64,000 bases of DNA from Hemibagrus wyckioides (GCF_019097595.1 NC_080711.1:23103928-23167927); one strand, 5' to 3'. Shown: positions 46,850 through 58,724, counted from the stretch's first letter. A program made the numbers and translations. The notes: generated by a model from the letters alone, not told the origin.

Positions 46850-47060
46850 ACACAGGCTTGTCTTAATTGAGGCTGAAAGCCGGCTTTTCTCACTGCTAAT
46901 TAGTGGCTCGTGCTGTTAAATGATTTAAAAAGTCGGGCCTTATACCGGCCCTGCCGATCATCACTTATTCACACGGTGCGCGCCATTTTGTGCGAACACG
47001 ACGCCCGAGGTAAATTAATTTACTCCAATTAGCAGCCACTGTCGACAAACATCAGTGTCT
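46850..47060. promoter_or_regulatory. Candidate conserved non-coding element
   Basis: One of the clearest candidates: 'gtcttaattgaggctgaaag', 'cactgctaattagtggctcg', 'ctgttaaatgatttaaaaag' and 'ttactccaattagcagccac', with multiple TAATTA/CAATTA homeodomain-type sites, and 'tgcgcgccattttgtgcga' (E2F/YY1-like GCGCCATTTTG). No tandem structure or coding signal. Confidence 0.42.
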
Positions 47061-47268
47061 CCAACGCCTGAAAACGTTGCCGCTGTTGGACAAACAAGAA
47101 AAGAAACAAGAAGAACAAAGAGGAGCTGCTATCCAAATGCTTTTATGCCAAAATATTGCATCAGAAAAGAAACATTTGAGGGAATTGGCAAGATGCAAAA
47201 TGTTTACATTGGCTTGAAGTGGAAAGTGTTTAGTTGTTAAAACAAATTGTGATGAAACTTGATGGAAA

Positions 47269-47270
<2 letters not shown>

Positions 47271-47317
<47 letters not shown>
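47271..47317 (+). repeat. (GA)n microsatellite
   Basis: About 22 GA units. Confidence 0.94.
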
Positions 47318-47318
<1 letters not shown>

Positions 47319-48974
47319 AACAATGGAAAGAGAGGGCAAATGTAGGAGATCATAAATGAACAAGACATATGATATAAAAAATTACAAATATTATTTTTCA
47401 TAAACAAATATTATTTAAGGGTCAAGTTTCTTGTATTTAGAGATGAAATAAGAATCTGCTTAAGCTCATCTTTCAGACCATGCAAATCAGCTGCTTGGTT
47501 GCCAGATGTTTCTTGATTAGAAGCATTTTGGAGGCGGACCGCCGCTTTTAACCACAAACAATTTTAATATATTTGTTGTCAAATCTTTTTCTGTCAATAA
47601 GTCAAACAATGTGCCTTATATTCTTTTAAAATAGCACTTGATCCAACACATGCTGTTTTTTTTTTTGTTTGTGTTACTTAATGTTCTGTTACAACTTAAT
47701 GAACTCAGAAGATGCTATGAATCATGCCATGGAAGGCTTCAGACACCAAACCACCAAAAAAAATGAAAGGTTTCTCCTTCACGGTGTCATTTTAACAAAC
47801 TTTGGGGGTTATAGTATTTACATATCTAAAGGTAAAAACTTGTGTTTCCTAAATCCCTAACTATTCTCTAGGTTGTGTGCATTGAGGACACTGAAGTATT
47901 AAATTTCCTTTTTTTTTTTCCATGTTTTGTAAAGGAGACCCGTGGTCACTCACTGTTCCTCTTGCACTGACGGATGAGGATAAGGCTGTTATTGTGCTGT
48001 GTGCTCATATTCCCCTAATAGATACTGTAACTTATCAGTGTGACTGTAAATTTCAGTTATTTATTGCTCATTTTTGTAAAGAATTTCTCTCTTGAAACAG
48101 TATTTGGCATCCATGCATGATAGAGTGCCATTAGCAGAGCTTAAATCACCCAATGATTCAACTCTAACACTGATCGTATATTTAGTGCTGAAAACCTGCC
48201 CACGTCCTCGTCCTCCACTCTGACCCGCCACCAACCCTGACGTCTGCGTTAACGGTGAATAAAACCCTGATGTTTTGTATCCATGGCATTCCCATTCCAT
48301 CCCAGGTGCTTCTGGCAGCCCGGAGAACGGTTCAGTTGAGCTCACCTCCAGCCGTTCCAGCGCCGTTCGGACGAGCCGAGCCAAAACGCAGGGCTTATTA
48401 GGGAAACGATAGCGATGCAGATATGACCTCATGCTAAGACGCTGCAGCTGGACAGCAGATCGGGTTACAGAGAGCAGAGAAATGTGGGGAAATCAGGGGC
48501 AGTGCTGAAACTTGGGAGGAAATAATGGGAGTCGAATCTTGGGTGTGTTGATGCTGTGTCATAACAAAAAGTCGTCAAAGCTTTGCACTTTCGTAACCTC
48601 ATGAGCAGATAGCATACTAGCTAAGAGGAATTAGCAGAGTGTTAAGAGAGCTCACCCTGAGCAGAAATCAACCTTGTCTTGTGAGCTTATAGAAATTCGG
48701 GCGCTGATTCTCGACTTTCGTCCAGTCGCCTAAAGACCATGTGAATTCTTGAATGAGTTCCTGATGCACTCTTTGTCTCCTGTGTCACGTCTTTATTTTT
48801 AATCCAGCTTTTTGGATTACTGATGGAATCTAGGAAGACTCGGACATTTAGACCTGAGGCTGTGTTTCTTATTAGCACTTTAACCTTTTAACAGGTGCGT
48901 AACACAAGCAAGAAAATGAAACACACACCAGTAACAGGCTACGACTCCTCAATGTAACGATTCTCATCTGGCAA

Positions 48975-48975
<1 letters not shown>
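47318..48975. other. Non-coding, mostly unique
   Basis: AT-rich to about 48060, then mixed. A 123-codon minus frame at 48061-48432 has a Met start but no domain, low-complexity signal or splice pair that I can defend. Confidence 0.35.

Positions 48976-49014
<39 letters not shown>
48976..49014 (+). repeat. (CA)n microsatellite
   Basis: About 19 CA units. Confidence 0.95.
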
Positions 49015-49017
<3 letters not shown>

Positions 49018-49169
49018 CTCTGTTTCCAGAGATGGCTCAGTGCTGATCTTTGCCACATGTCTCAGTGTGTGCATGCTTAAATCCATGCATTGTCATGCAC
49101 TCTATAAAACAGTCACTTCTAATTAGACGAGGCCAGGACACTTTTACGGCGCGACTGTAAACCATATTC

Positions 49170-50440
49170 TGTGTTACGACCTCGTTTTCAGGGGGCACTG
49201 AGGTTCATCGAACATGTAAATTATAGTGTCTGCGGTTTCTAAGTCTGAGTTCACACATGGAAGTATGAAGAAAGGCTTCAAATGATTTGTTTCAATGCTT
49301 CTTTGTGGCTTCTTTGGATAGTTTTCACCCTTTTCTGAGTGAGGAACATTCTCTTGTAGGGTTCTACAGAAACCTTTGAGGCTTCGTTGTGACATATGAA
49401 GAACCCCCTGAGGAATCCTCTTTTATTTGAGGGGGTCAGCATTGTACTTGTTTCAGAGGCAACTTTTAAATAGGTTGAAGGTCCTGCAGGAAGAAAGTGA
49501 TGAGTCCATAAATGGTTCTTCTGGATAGTTCTGCTTGGAACCTTTTTTGCTTGATGAGTATCATCTTCTAAAGGTTCCACAGGAACCTTGAATGCAACTA
49601 AAGAATGCTATAGGATGAGTAGGATACTCTTGACAGGTTCAAGGTCTTTAAAAAAGAATGAGATGAGTCCTTGAACCCCTTTCTTATACAGGAACATTCT
49701 CTGGTATGAGTGAGCCTGAAACCTTTGTGGCTTCCACCAAACATGTGAAGAACCTTCTAGAGTTCCTGAGGAATCCTCCTTCCTTTAAGGGTTCTTCATC
49801 AACTCTAGGTTCTAGATCTTTAGTCCCTGGTGGTTTCTTGAAAAGCTTAGTGGTCCCTCAAGAAGAAAGAGAGGATTCTTTCACTGGTTCCTTCCACATG
49901 TTCTGCATTCTCTAGTAGAGTTTCAGATAAAAGCTTTGAGTTTTTTCCTTACACAAATAAAGAACTATTGAGGAACCATTAAGGAACCCTCTGTTTTTCC
50001 TTATTAGTTCTTTCGACTGTTTCTAATCTGTACCTTCAAGCTTCTAGTTTCTGAGGCATCTCTTTAAAATGTCCTTTAAAAATAAACTTCTAGAAAAAAA
50101 GCTGAGAAATCATCCTTTAGTATAGTAAACCTTTCAGGCTTCATCCAGGCAATGGAAGAACCCATGAGGAACCCTCTTTCCTTTAAGGGTTCTTCTTTTG
50201 CCTTTTTAAAATAGTTTTGCAAACCAGATGTCTGATAGAAACCTCTCAAAAGCAAGAGATAATGGGTTCTTTGGATTGTTGTAGCTTGGAAGAACTTTTT
50301 GTTTAGTCTTTTTTTTTATTCTTCTGAGGAAGATCTCGAAAATGTTGAAAAACGTTCGATAGGAAATAGACGAGTCCTTGCTGTCTTGCAATGATGTTCT
50401 GCAATGATACGGATTCTGAAAGGTTCCACCATTTATCACA
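49170..50440 (+). repeat. Degenerate GAACCCT...AGGGTTCTTC repeat cluster
   Basis: Recurring blocks: 'aagaacccatgaggaaccct' and 'tttcctttaagggttcttc' near 49400, 49750-49800, 49960-50010 and 50155-50195, with many GGTTCT/AGGAACC words between. Spacing is roughly 200-350 bp and copies are strongly diverged. GGTTC and GAACC are complementary, so short hairpins are possible. Confidence 0.65.
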
Positions 50441-51661
50441 ATAAACAGAATGCAGCTCATTACTGCAGAAACACACCGCCGTTCCAGCAAGGGCAATTTG
50501 GCCTCCCCCAAAAAAAGCGCGTGGGAGTTTTTAATACTGCAGAGCGAAGTGTGCGGCACCCGGGGACCCACTTCAGCTTCTCATCAATCTGCTGCACACA
50601 CGCACCCCTACGGACTCCGGCAGAGACGAACGCAGGAAACAGACTTCCCGAAACAATGTCCTCTCCCCTCGCAAGAGATTTTTCTGTTCCTGACAAAAAG
50701 ATCTTTCATCTTCTCAAGTCTCGTTTAGTAACAATTAAGAGAGGGGGGAAAAGATACAGATGGTGTGATGAACCCTGATGCTTTTATCACGTCGAGGATC
50801 TTTTTTCGTTTTATTTTCCGGATGATGAAGTCGCTTCAGGTGGAATTTGATTTTAGAAACAAAGAATTAGAACTTCTACCACTTTACACGAACGTATGTG
50901 CAAAAATAATAATATTTACTGCAATATTTATCCGGTTTACTCATCTGATGTACCTCAGCATGGTTCGTTGTACCACAGTGATGTTGAATTCTTGATTCTG
51001 ATTAGTCAGGAGGTGTTGGTTTAAATTCTATAACAGCACTAATGCTGTAATATTGTAAATAAGTTATCGTTGCTATAGTAACAACTCATCCTCAGGGATT
51101 TGAATGGTGCATGATCCATGTAATAGTTGATTTCTGTAACGTCTATGGAAGGAGTCTCCACTGTCAGCACCTTGTAACAGTTTTAAACTGATTTAGTTTT
51201 TAAACCTTGGTAAAGTTCCTCGGAATCTTTCAAAGATGTTGGTGGTTTTCTGGATGTTGTTGTGTTAAATCATGGCAGCTAAGAGGAATTTCGACCTGTT
51301 TGCGAAAGTTCAATGAAAGTCTCATTAAACGCTTCAACCTTCTCCATTTTTCACTAGCTTGTGAAAATTCCATTGTCAGTGATGTACAGATGCAGGGACC
51401 TCGAAGCCTATTGGCTGTTGTGTAAGTCAGTCAGGCAGCTCAACACGATGTCACTCTCCCTGACTTCCTGTTTCTGGACGTCAACCAATTGCCACTAAGA
51501 AGGAATTTTAGCCACTGTGTTAATCATGAGAGTTTAACACTGAAGAGAATTAATTATCAGTATTAATTATCAAGGTTAGCTAACATCTGTGGCTAGATCC
51601 TGCGCATGAAGTTACAGAACAAAGGAAGGAAAAGAAAAACAAGAGTCTTCTGATTACAAAA
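50441..51661. other. Unique non-coding stretch
   Basis: CpG-containing sequence at 50505-50660 with frames open on both strands, none recognised. Otherwise nothing seen. Confidence 0.35.
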
Positions 51662-51697
51662 TACATATATATATATATATATTTATACATGTATATA

Positions 51698-51731
<34 letters not shown>
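51662..51731 (+). repeat. (TA)n(TG)n compound microsatellite
   Basis: TATATA run at about 51664-51683, TACATGTATATATG, then (GT)n to 51731. Confidence 0.93.
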
Positions 51732-51732
<1 letters not shown>

Positions 51733-51753
51733 GGCAGCGCCCCCTTCAGGTGA
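51733..51753 (-). promoter_or_regulatory. CTCF-like motif
   Basis: On the minus strand the sequence reads CACCTGAAGGGGGCGCTGCC, a good fit to the vertebrate CTCF core (AGGGGGCGCT). It directly abuts a (GT)n run. Binding is inferred from the motif only. Confidence 0.5.
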
Positions 51754-51829
51754 TTATTTATTAACCATCCAAATTCTGTACACTAATCAGATTCAACGCA
51801 CACTACTTTCCTCCCGTGGTTAATCAGTA

Positions 51830-52170
51830 GAGTAGACTTTTTCTGGCCCGCCTTTTAGCCGATAACAGACGACAGCCAGTCTGTTCCTCGATTGAATAAA
51901 TATTCCCGAAACTTTCCCAGCATCACTTTTAGCTAACACGTCCATTCCGTGTTCAAGGTTTATCATGTTACACTTGTCATGGAAAGCTGCACGTTTTAGT
52001 CCAGGTAAGCTCATTTCGCTCTAAGCGGATGTGAGCGTCGTCCCAGGAGTTTCGGGATCCGAGCCATCTGGTTAGCATCTCACAGTCCGCTTGCTTTCGG
52101 CTCGGAACCGCGGGTGTGTGAGCGAGACGGGCGAGAGCGAGATCTCCAGAGTGAGCCATTGTTGAGCACA
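51830..52170. promoter_or_regulatory. Candidate conserved non-coding element
   Basis: Unique CpG-containing sequence with 'ttcctcgattgaataaatat' and 'ctctaagcggatgtgagcg'. No coding evidence. Confidence 0.3.
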
Positions 52171-52670
52171 ACAATCTATTATGCTTCTATCCACGCTGCT
52201 GGAAAAGCTCTCGTCAGGTCTCCCCACACACACACACACACACAGAAACTCCTGGAAACAAGATGTTTGTGGCTTTTTATTTAAGGGGTCACCGAAAGGG
52301 ATTGTTTCCCGTTGACGAGGCGTTTGGCCTTCAGCCTGCGCTCTTCTCCTCGAAGCTCGTCATAAGTTTTCTATCAGAGCGCATGGTGGAATCGCGCCCG
52401 GGAAAAAGAAGGATTACACACACGCCTGTAAAAAAACAATCTCCATCTGGACAAAAGAAGGAGGGGCGGAGGGGTGTAGAGAGAGAAAGTGAGGGAGGAG
52501 TGGAGGGTTTCTTCCTAAAAAAAAAAAAAACATCTGGAAAAGCAATCTGGCATAAATAAGCAGGCTGGCTTTCACTGCCCACCCAATAAATAACAGTGTG
52601 TGTGTGTGTGTGTGCATTCACTGTGCATAGTATCCTCATACAAACCATATTTGATTTAGGCTTGGATGCA
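52171..52670. other. Non-coding with short microsatellites
   Basis: (CA)n at about 52226-52244, a poly(A) run at about 52518 and (TG)n at about 52595-52613. No gene. Confidence 0.4.
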
Positions 52671-52880
52671 GATGTGTGCAAAAATATTGGCACCCTTCAA
52701 GAATACTTGTAATAACTGCAAATATCACATTGTTGTTGTTGTTGTTGTTGTTTCTGTTTTTTTTTTCCTTTAGCATTACCTATTTCCCTGGGGTATAAAT
52801 ATGAGGTGTCAGACATGTAAAATCCTCCTGTCATTCATCATAAAAGCTTGTGAAGAACAAATAAAAATTAAAAGATTTTT
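52671..52880 (+). mobile_element. Tc1/mariner-like left-end fragment
   Basis: 'tgtgcaaaaatattggcacc' followed by 'cttcaagaatacttgtaat' resembles the left end of a fish Tc1/mariner element. A (TTG)n tract (52729-52752) lies inside, then 'ggggtataaatatgaggtgt', familiar from the same family. No right end or transposase frame is visible. Confidence 0.45.
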
Positions 52881-53859
52881 CCAGGACATCCTGAAGTGGT
52901 TTATTCCTCTTAGACCGCAGCAGTGTGAACAACTTATTAATGATTGTTGCATATTTATCTTGATATTTTTTATCCTATAACTATAAACAAACTTCATATA
53001 TGATAGAAACATTATTACACACAACATCAACACTACTTTTTAGTCTTTGAAAAAATCTAACAAGACATTTTCTGGATAGATTTTTTGAATTATCCAAGAA
53101 TTATGTGTAGCATTCGTATAGGTACCCCTATATTGTCTATGTAAGCTGTGTGTGTGTGTGTGTGTGTGTGGATGCGATTCCCTATCGCCTTTCCATTTTG
53201 GCCGTCTCTCCTTCATTGGCAGCTCCACACTCTCCTGTTGTCCACACTACAAACCGCGGCAATCTTCCTGAGCCGCTCGGTCCTGCCAGCGCATTGGAAT
53301 CATGCTAATTCTACACACACACACATACACACAGATCCCGCTTTTCCCTTGAGGGTGCCACCAACCATCCACTTGTAATATTTGTTTTGCGCACTCGGAT
53401 AGCGGTTCAGGTAAACAGCGCTCCGCCACTCCTGCTTGGCACAAACACGCTCGTGTTAATTGTATTTTCCGTGCCAAGCGAATGCTCACTTATTTAATTT
53501 TTTTTTCTGACAATTCATCACTGAAAGCCACGTATCTTCTCATATTACAACAACAAAGCATTGTATCTGTTAATGCGCTGTTGGCTGGGAACGTCGCTAA
53601 TATTCGGCGTCGCTATGTAAACTTTTGGAAAAGTTTTAGGGGTTTTTTTTGCATTAAATCCATTAACAGATATAAAAATTCTCCTATGACTGAAACCAAC
53701 ATCAAGCTAATGGACCATAATGGAGTGTGTTGTTCATCCAGAGCTGAGAAAAAAAACTTTTAACTAGGAGTGGGTTAGCATCGGTTTCCGAGCCCAAAAA
53801 AATCCGGACATACGTTCAGTAGGTTTAGTTTCCGTTCCTGACCATGAGGAATAACTAAT
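52881..53859. other. Unique non-coding stretch
   Basis: (TG)n at about 53147-53170 and a short CA run at about 53313-53332. No gene. Confidence 0.35.
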
Positions 53860-54180
53860 ACACTTGATAAGCTTATTGCTACCTTCTATATCCCTCTCCA
53901 ACCTGAATTACCCCCCGAGCCCCAGTGCGGGGCAGGGGAGAGGCAGCTTAATCACTAAAATGATATGTAACAGCAATTAAAGAAGGAAATCTAAATCTTT
54001 GTTGGACTTATTAACCGCTCGCGCGCCGATCCTAATGAGACTCTAAATGAGTGCTCGGAGGGTAAAGCCGTTCCGTCTATACATAAAAGACTCGCAGGCA
54101 AGCGCTAGGGTTGGGTGTAAAGCATAAATATGTGCTGTGCTACTTAGTGCCTAATTAGAGTGATTTGTCTGATTAGATTA
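53860..54180. promoter_or_regulatory. Candidate conserved non-coding element
   Basis: Unique sequence with 'gcagcttaatcactaaaatg', 'aacagcaattaaagaaggaa', 'gcgcgccgatcctaatgaga' and 'gtgcctaattagagtgattt', giving several homeodomain-type sites beside a CpG-rich block. No frame of interest. Confidence 0.42.
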
Positions 54181-54366
54181 GATTTTGATTGTTCCAATAA
54201 CACTGACTTATTTCCGACATTTCTCCGTTCTCTAAGCATCTAATAATGAACATTAGACTCTTCACGGGTTTTTTTGTTCATCTCTTCATTACATTTTTTC
54301 AGATGTTGTAGTATTTAAAATGAGGTCATTTAAATCCGAAAACGCTAAACGATAATAAGTTCCAAT
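54181..54366. other. Unique spacer
   Basis: No feature. Confidence 0.35.
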
Positions 54367-54473
54367 CCTTTATCTGGCAGTGCAGAAAAAAATGAAATAA
54401 ATAAATAAATAAATAAATAAATATATATATATATATATATAATTTTTTTTTCTTCTGCACTGCCAGATAAAGG
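54367..54473. repeat. Perfect 21-bp inverted repeat around (AAAT)n(AT)n
   Basis: 54367-54387 (CCTTTATCTGGCAGTGCAGA and one further A) is exactly complementary to 54453-54473. The 65-bp loop is (AAAT)n followed by (AT)n. The right arm ends one base before the terminal repeat of the next transposon. Confidence 0.9.
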
Positions 54474-54474
54474 T

Positions 54475-54803
54475 CACTACCACTTAAAAGTTTGGGATCA
54501 CTTGCATATTTCAGCTTGATCTCAGCTCCGGAGGAAGACTCCATCAGCCAATCCATCTTGTGGGAGATGCTCCAGGAAGCATGGGGTGAAATCTCATCAG
54601 ATTATCTTGAGAAATTGACAGCTAGAATGCTGCAAAAAGTTTGAAGAAAACATCCATCATTTCCATCAAAATCATTATTTCTAACTCTCACATGCCGGCA
54701 TGTCCTGTTCTTTTGCTATATTTTCTATTCAGACTCATTTCGTGTGTGTTTCCTTTGAAAACAATACAATTTTTGAGTGATCCCAAACTTTTGAGCTGTA
54801 GTG
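54475..54803 (+). mobile_element. Internally deleted Tc1/mariner-type transposon
   Basis: Terminal inverted repeats are visible: 'aaagtttgggatcactt' (about 54486) and 'agtgatcccaaacttttga' (54776-54794), closing with CACTAC / GTAGTG next to TA. Between them 'gggagatgctccaggaagca' through 'gaaattgacagctagaatg' encodes Trp-Glu-Met-Leu-Gln-Glu-Ala-Trp and a tail typical of the transposase C-terminus. The catalytic part is deleted, so the copy cannot move by itself. Confidence 0.85.
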
Positions 54804-55054
54804 TATATATAGATATATAGATATCCAGATTATCCATGAAAAATGAGGTAAAGACAAACTGAACATAAATGACTTCAGGATGTATTTGGATGTATTGTTT
54901 AAAGTCCATCCAGAAGCGCAAAGCAAAACATTCTGCTTACATTATGATTGTGTCGTAACGAAACTCCTCCCAGTGCATTCCATCATGTGGAAGAAATCCC
55001 TTTTGCAAAACGCTGGATCATAAAGAACAAGTCTGCATTAAGTCAGAAATGAAA
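54804..55054. other. Unique spacer
   Basis: No feature. Confidence 0.35.
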
Positions 55055-56085
55055 CATTTCCTGTTATATTACATCACAAATACCCCAAAGCCCCTCCTTT
55101 TGTTATGTCACAAATCCCTCCTACTCTATAACATCACAAACAACTGAAGCTCCTCCCATTCTATTACACCACAAATTAATGAAGCTTCTCCCATTCTATT
55201 ACATCACAAATGACCAAAACCCCTCCCATTCTATTACATCATACATGAGCGGAACTTCTCCCATTCTATTACATCATATATGAGCGGAACTTCTCCCATT
55301 CTATTACATCATACATGACAGAAACTCCTTCCATTTTATTATATAATAAATGAGCAAAATTCCTCCCATTCTATTACATTACAAATGACTGAAACTCCTC
55401 CCATTCTATTACATCATACATGACCGAAATTCTCCCATTCTATTACACCATAAATGAGGGGGACTCTTCCCATTCTGTTACATTACAAATGACTGAATCT
55501 CCTCCCATTCTGTTACATTACAAATGACCGAAACTCCTCCCATTTTATTGTATCATAAATGAGTGGAACTCCTTCCATTCTATTACATCACAAATATTTG
55601 AAACTCCCCCCATTTTATTACATCACAAATGTTTGAAACTCCTTCCATTCTATTACATTACAAATGACTTCAACTCCTCCCATTCTATTACATTACAAAT
55701 GACTGAAACTCCTCCCATTCTATTACATTACAAATGACTTCAACTCCTCCCATTCTATTACATTACAAATGACTGAAACTCCTCCCATTCTATTACATTA
55801 CAAATGACTGAAACTCCTCCCATTCTATTACATTACAAATGACTGAAACTCCTCCCATTCTGTTACATTACAAATGACCGAAACTCCTCCCATTTGATTT
55901 CATTAAATTTACTGAAACTCCTCCCATCTGATTACATTACAAATGACTGAAACTCCACCCATTTTATTGTATCATAAATGAGTGGAACTCCTTCCATTCT
56001 ATTACATCACAAATATTTGAAACTCCTCCCATTCTATTACATCACAAATGACCGAAACTCCTATTACAACAGCACTTATTACATC
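55055..56085 (+). repeat. 35-bp minisatellite, about 29 copies
   Basis: The unit contains 'actcctcccattctattaca' then 'ttacaaatgactgaa'. Central copies (about 55650-55870) are nearly identical, alternate 'gacttcaactcc' and 'gactgaaactcc', and so form a 70-bp dimer repeated twice. Edge copies use ATCACAAATG and are diverged. Confidence 0.95.
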
Positions 56086-56592
56086 ATAACTGAATCCCCT
56101 CATCTTAAAGTCCTGTCCTAATCCAAACCTGAATATTTACTCCCTCCTGATGAGCATCGCCTTTAATTTAACTTCAAATGTAAAAGAACTTCATGCATCC
56201 TCTAGATGTGTTTTGTGCTTTGCGAATATTTCTGACACACCTTACGTTCATAGATTTCATTTCGGCCCAGAATTTTCCTTTAACTTGCGCACCTTCGCAG
56301 AGCACAGCTTTCCTGAGGGAAGAATTACCGTCGCGAATCCCCTCACAGTCACACCGGGGAAAAAAGCCATGTGAAACCCTTGTGAATTTTTGGTCCATGT
56401 CATATGGATTACAAACGAGCAATTTTCTTCGTAAAATGTTGTCACAGACAAAACATTCGACCAATCACACGTGTCGTTACTCACCACTACACCACTCAGA
56501 AGTCCAGTTTTTTCCAGCAAAGGGCAATTACTGGGAAAATTACACAGAGGATTCTTAAAGCTAGGTAGCAAAAATATGGAATCGTACCCTGA
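56086..56592. other. Unique non-coding stretch
   Basis: Overlapping frames on both strands at 56150-56643 reflect sparse stops. No domain recognised. Confidence 0.35.
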
Positions 56593-56621
56593 ATGTGTGT
56601 GTGTGTGTGTGTGTGTGTGTA
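56593..56621 (+). repeat. (TG)n microsatellite
   Basis: About 14 TG units. A second (TG)n lies at 56773-56800. Confidence 0.93.
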
Positions 56622-56769
56622 GCCCTTGAAGAACATTACCCATGCATTATGGGAAGTGAGGGAAGCAAAGGGACGAGGATCATAAATAGTTCATGTAACA
56701 TGAGAGAGACCAAACGGAGGGCATCAGGAGAGATCCAAGCGCATCAATATTACAGAGATGCTGCATGTC

Positions 56770-56800
<31 letters not shown>

Positions 56801-56892
56801 GGAGAAGACTCAGCGGAAGTTTTTAAAGAAAGGTTAAACTTTCCGGATGTTTTTTTTAAGTTTATTCCTTAATGCGCAGGTGTGTGGTTGTT

Positions 56893-56935
56893 CCTATTAA
56901 TGTGGCCAGCGAGTATACACATATTCTGACTGGAT
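56893..56935 (+). mobile_element. Tc1-like terminal remnant
   Basis: 'gttcctattaatgtggccag' followed by 'cgagtatac' is a diverged form of the right terminus seen at 3866 and 58832. No interior remains visible. Confidence 0.4.
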
Positions 56936-57270
56936 GTTTTTTGGGGGTTTTTTTCCCCTAACATATTTAACACAATACACACACAATTATTTGTTCACTC
57001 GTTGCCAGTTAATGCATTATTCATCTCTAGCGTCTAATAATTAATCTGGAAGTCTATTAAAAAAGTTTACTGAACTCATTTATTTTTATTTTTTTTATTT
57101 TTTAATAAACATATTCAAAATAAAAGGTTGTAATTATACAATTATTACATTATTATAAAGCCAAAAGCAGCATGTTCTTCTCTATCTGTTCTCTTAATTA
57201 TATTCTTTTAAGATTGTGGTGTGTTTTAATAGCAGTAATTATTGCTGAAATAAATCCTTTCTGGCCTAAA
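56936..57270. other. AT-rich non-coding stretch
   Basis: No feature. Confidence 0.4.
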
Positions 57271-57382
57271 ATCACACACACACACACACACACACATACA
57301 CAGACACAAATTAAAAGTATTAAAGTATTTACTCAAAGACCCATAATTAGTACGCTGGCGCTGCTCGTGTGCACTTTCTCTC

Positions 57383-57432
<50 letters not shown>

Positions 57433-57697
57433 GGTGTAGCAGGCTCAGATCAACAGAAGTTGCTCAGCAGGACTGCAGGTAGGTCGAGTGTGTGCTGAGC
57501 CCTCAGCCCTCCGAGCTCATTAAAGGAGAGCTGCACGCTGCTAACTCTCATACTGCCACTGCTGGGTCGCACACACACACACACACACAAACATACACAA
57601 ACATACACACACACACACACACAACAATAACAACCTGCAGACATTGTCATAAATACAGCAAAAAGTCCACACGTGAGGACACACACACACACACACT
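57271..57697 (+). repeat. Cluster of (CA)n and (TC)n microsatellites
   Basis: (CA)n at 57271-57296, (TC)n then (CA)n at 57376-57433, (CA)n with ATACACAA variants at 57569-57625 and (CA)n at 57678-57697. Confidence 0.92.
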
Positions 57698-57730
57698 TAA
57701 CTCCTCACACATAATAATAATTATTATTTT

Positions 57731-57775
57731 TAGAGTAAAAACATGGTAAACAATATCTGTTTTATTTTATTTTTA
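57731..57775 (+). repeat. 45-bp direct repeat, copy 1
   Basis: 'gtaaaaacatggtaaacaat' followed by 'atctgttttattttatttt' recurs at 60201-60245, 2470 bp away. Confidence 0.85.
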
Positions 57776-57820
57776 TTTTTTTATAATAATAATAATAATA
57801 ATTTATATAATTCTTATTCT

Positions 57821-57956
57821 TCCATCCGTCCATCCATTGTCTATACCCGCTTTATTCCTAATTAGGGTCACGGGGGTCTGCTGGAGCCTATCCCAGCGCA
57901 AATAGGGCGAAAGGCAGGGGTACACCCTGGACAGGTCATCAGTGCATCACAGAGCC
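57821..57956 (-). mobile_element. V-SINE-type SINE, 5'-truncated, inverted
   Basis: On the minus strand it matches the last 130 bp or so of the SINE at 12631-12998: 'ccagggtgtacccctgcctt', 'ctgggataggctccagcaga', 'gaccctaattaggaataaag', ending in ATGGATGGACGGATGGA. Truncation at the 5' side is usual for LINE-mobilised copies. It inserted into AAT/ATT-rich sequence. Confidence 0.85.
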
Positions 57957-58724
57957 ATTCTTATTCTTATTATTCTTATTTTTATTATTACATTTTATTT
58001 TATTTATTTATTTATTTATTTATATAATAATAATAATAATAATAATAATCATTTATATAATTCTTATTATTATTATTATTTTAATTAATTAATTTATTTA
58101 TTTATTTATTTATTTATTTAAATTGTTGCATAGCTGTTTTATTTTATAATCTCCACACTTTAGTTAAATTAATTAATTTAACTAAATTCGATGATTTTGA
58201 ATAAATGCACATTAAACCTTTTTGGAAAAGTTCTCTCAGAACGATTGTGAATTATAGAGATTTTTTTTTTTTAACCAAAATAATTCCGTGAAATAAAATG
58301 TAGGATGATGTTAAACAAGTCAAACTTATCAGTAACACTATCATATACACCTGTGTCCTTTTCTCTTCTTCTGTAATACAACAAAATGTCCCTACATTAA
58401 TATGGACAGTGTTTTCGTCCCATGGAATATTGACACAGACACGGCAGGGACGGACATTGGAAAAAGTCAGTTCTACTCAGACATACAGTATCTAACATAC
58501 ACATCCTAGAGAAATGAATTCTTTCTTTCTTTGTTGCAAAGCAGCTTCACAGAAAAGCAGCAGATTTAGATTATAGAGTGGACATGAGGAAAAAGCCCTG
58601 AGTGGACATGAGGAAGAACCCACACTCATGATTAAAGCTTTGAGATGCTTTTCTGCAGTTCTAAAGAGAAATTATTTGTATTTCTATTGTTTATTATAGT
58701 CCTTTCCTGTCACGTTTTTATCAT
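57957..58724. other. AT-rich non-coding stretch with a palindrome
   Basis: (AAT)n at about 57782-57803 and 58023-58050, TTTA repeats, and a perfect 26-bp AT palindrome at 58160-58185 (TTAGTTAAATTAA and its complement). No gene. Confidence 0.5.

Noticed and set aside
48061..48432. 123-codon minus-strand frame
   Set aside because: Non-repetitive, but with no recognisable domain, signal, splice site or conservation evidence; such frames are expected by chance in 64 kb.
50404..50778. 124-codon plus-strand frame overlapping other frames on both strands
   Set aside because: Explained by locally high GC; no recognisable protein.
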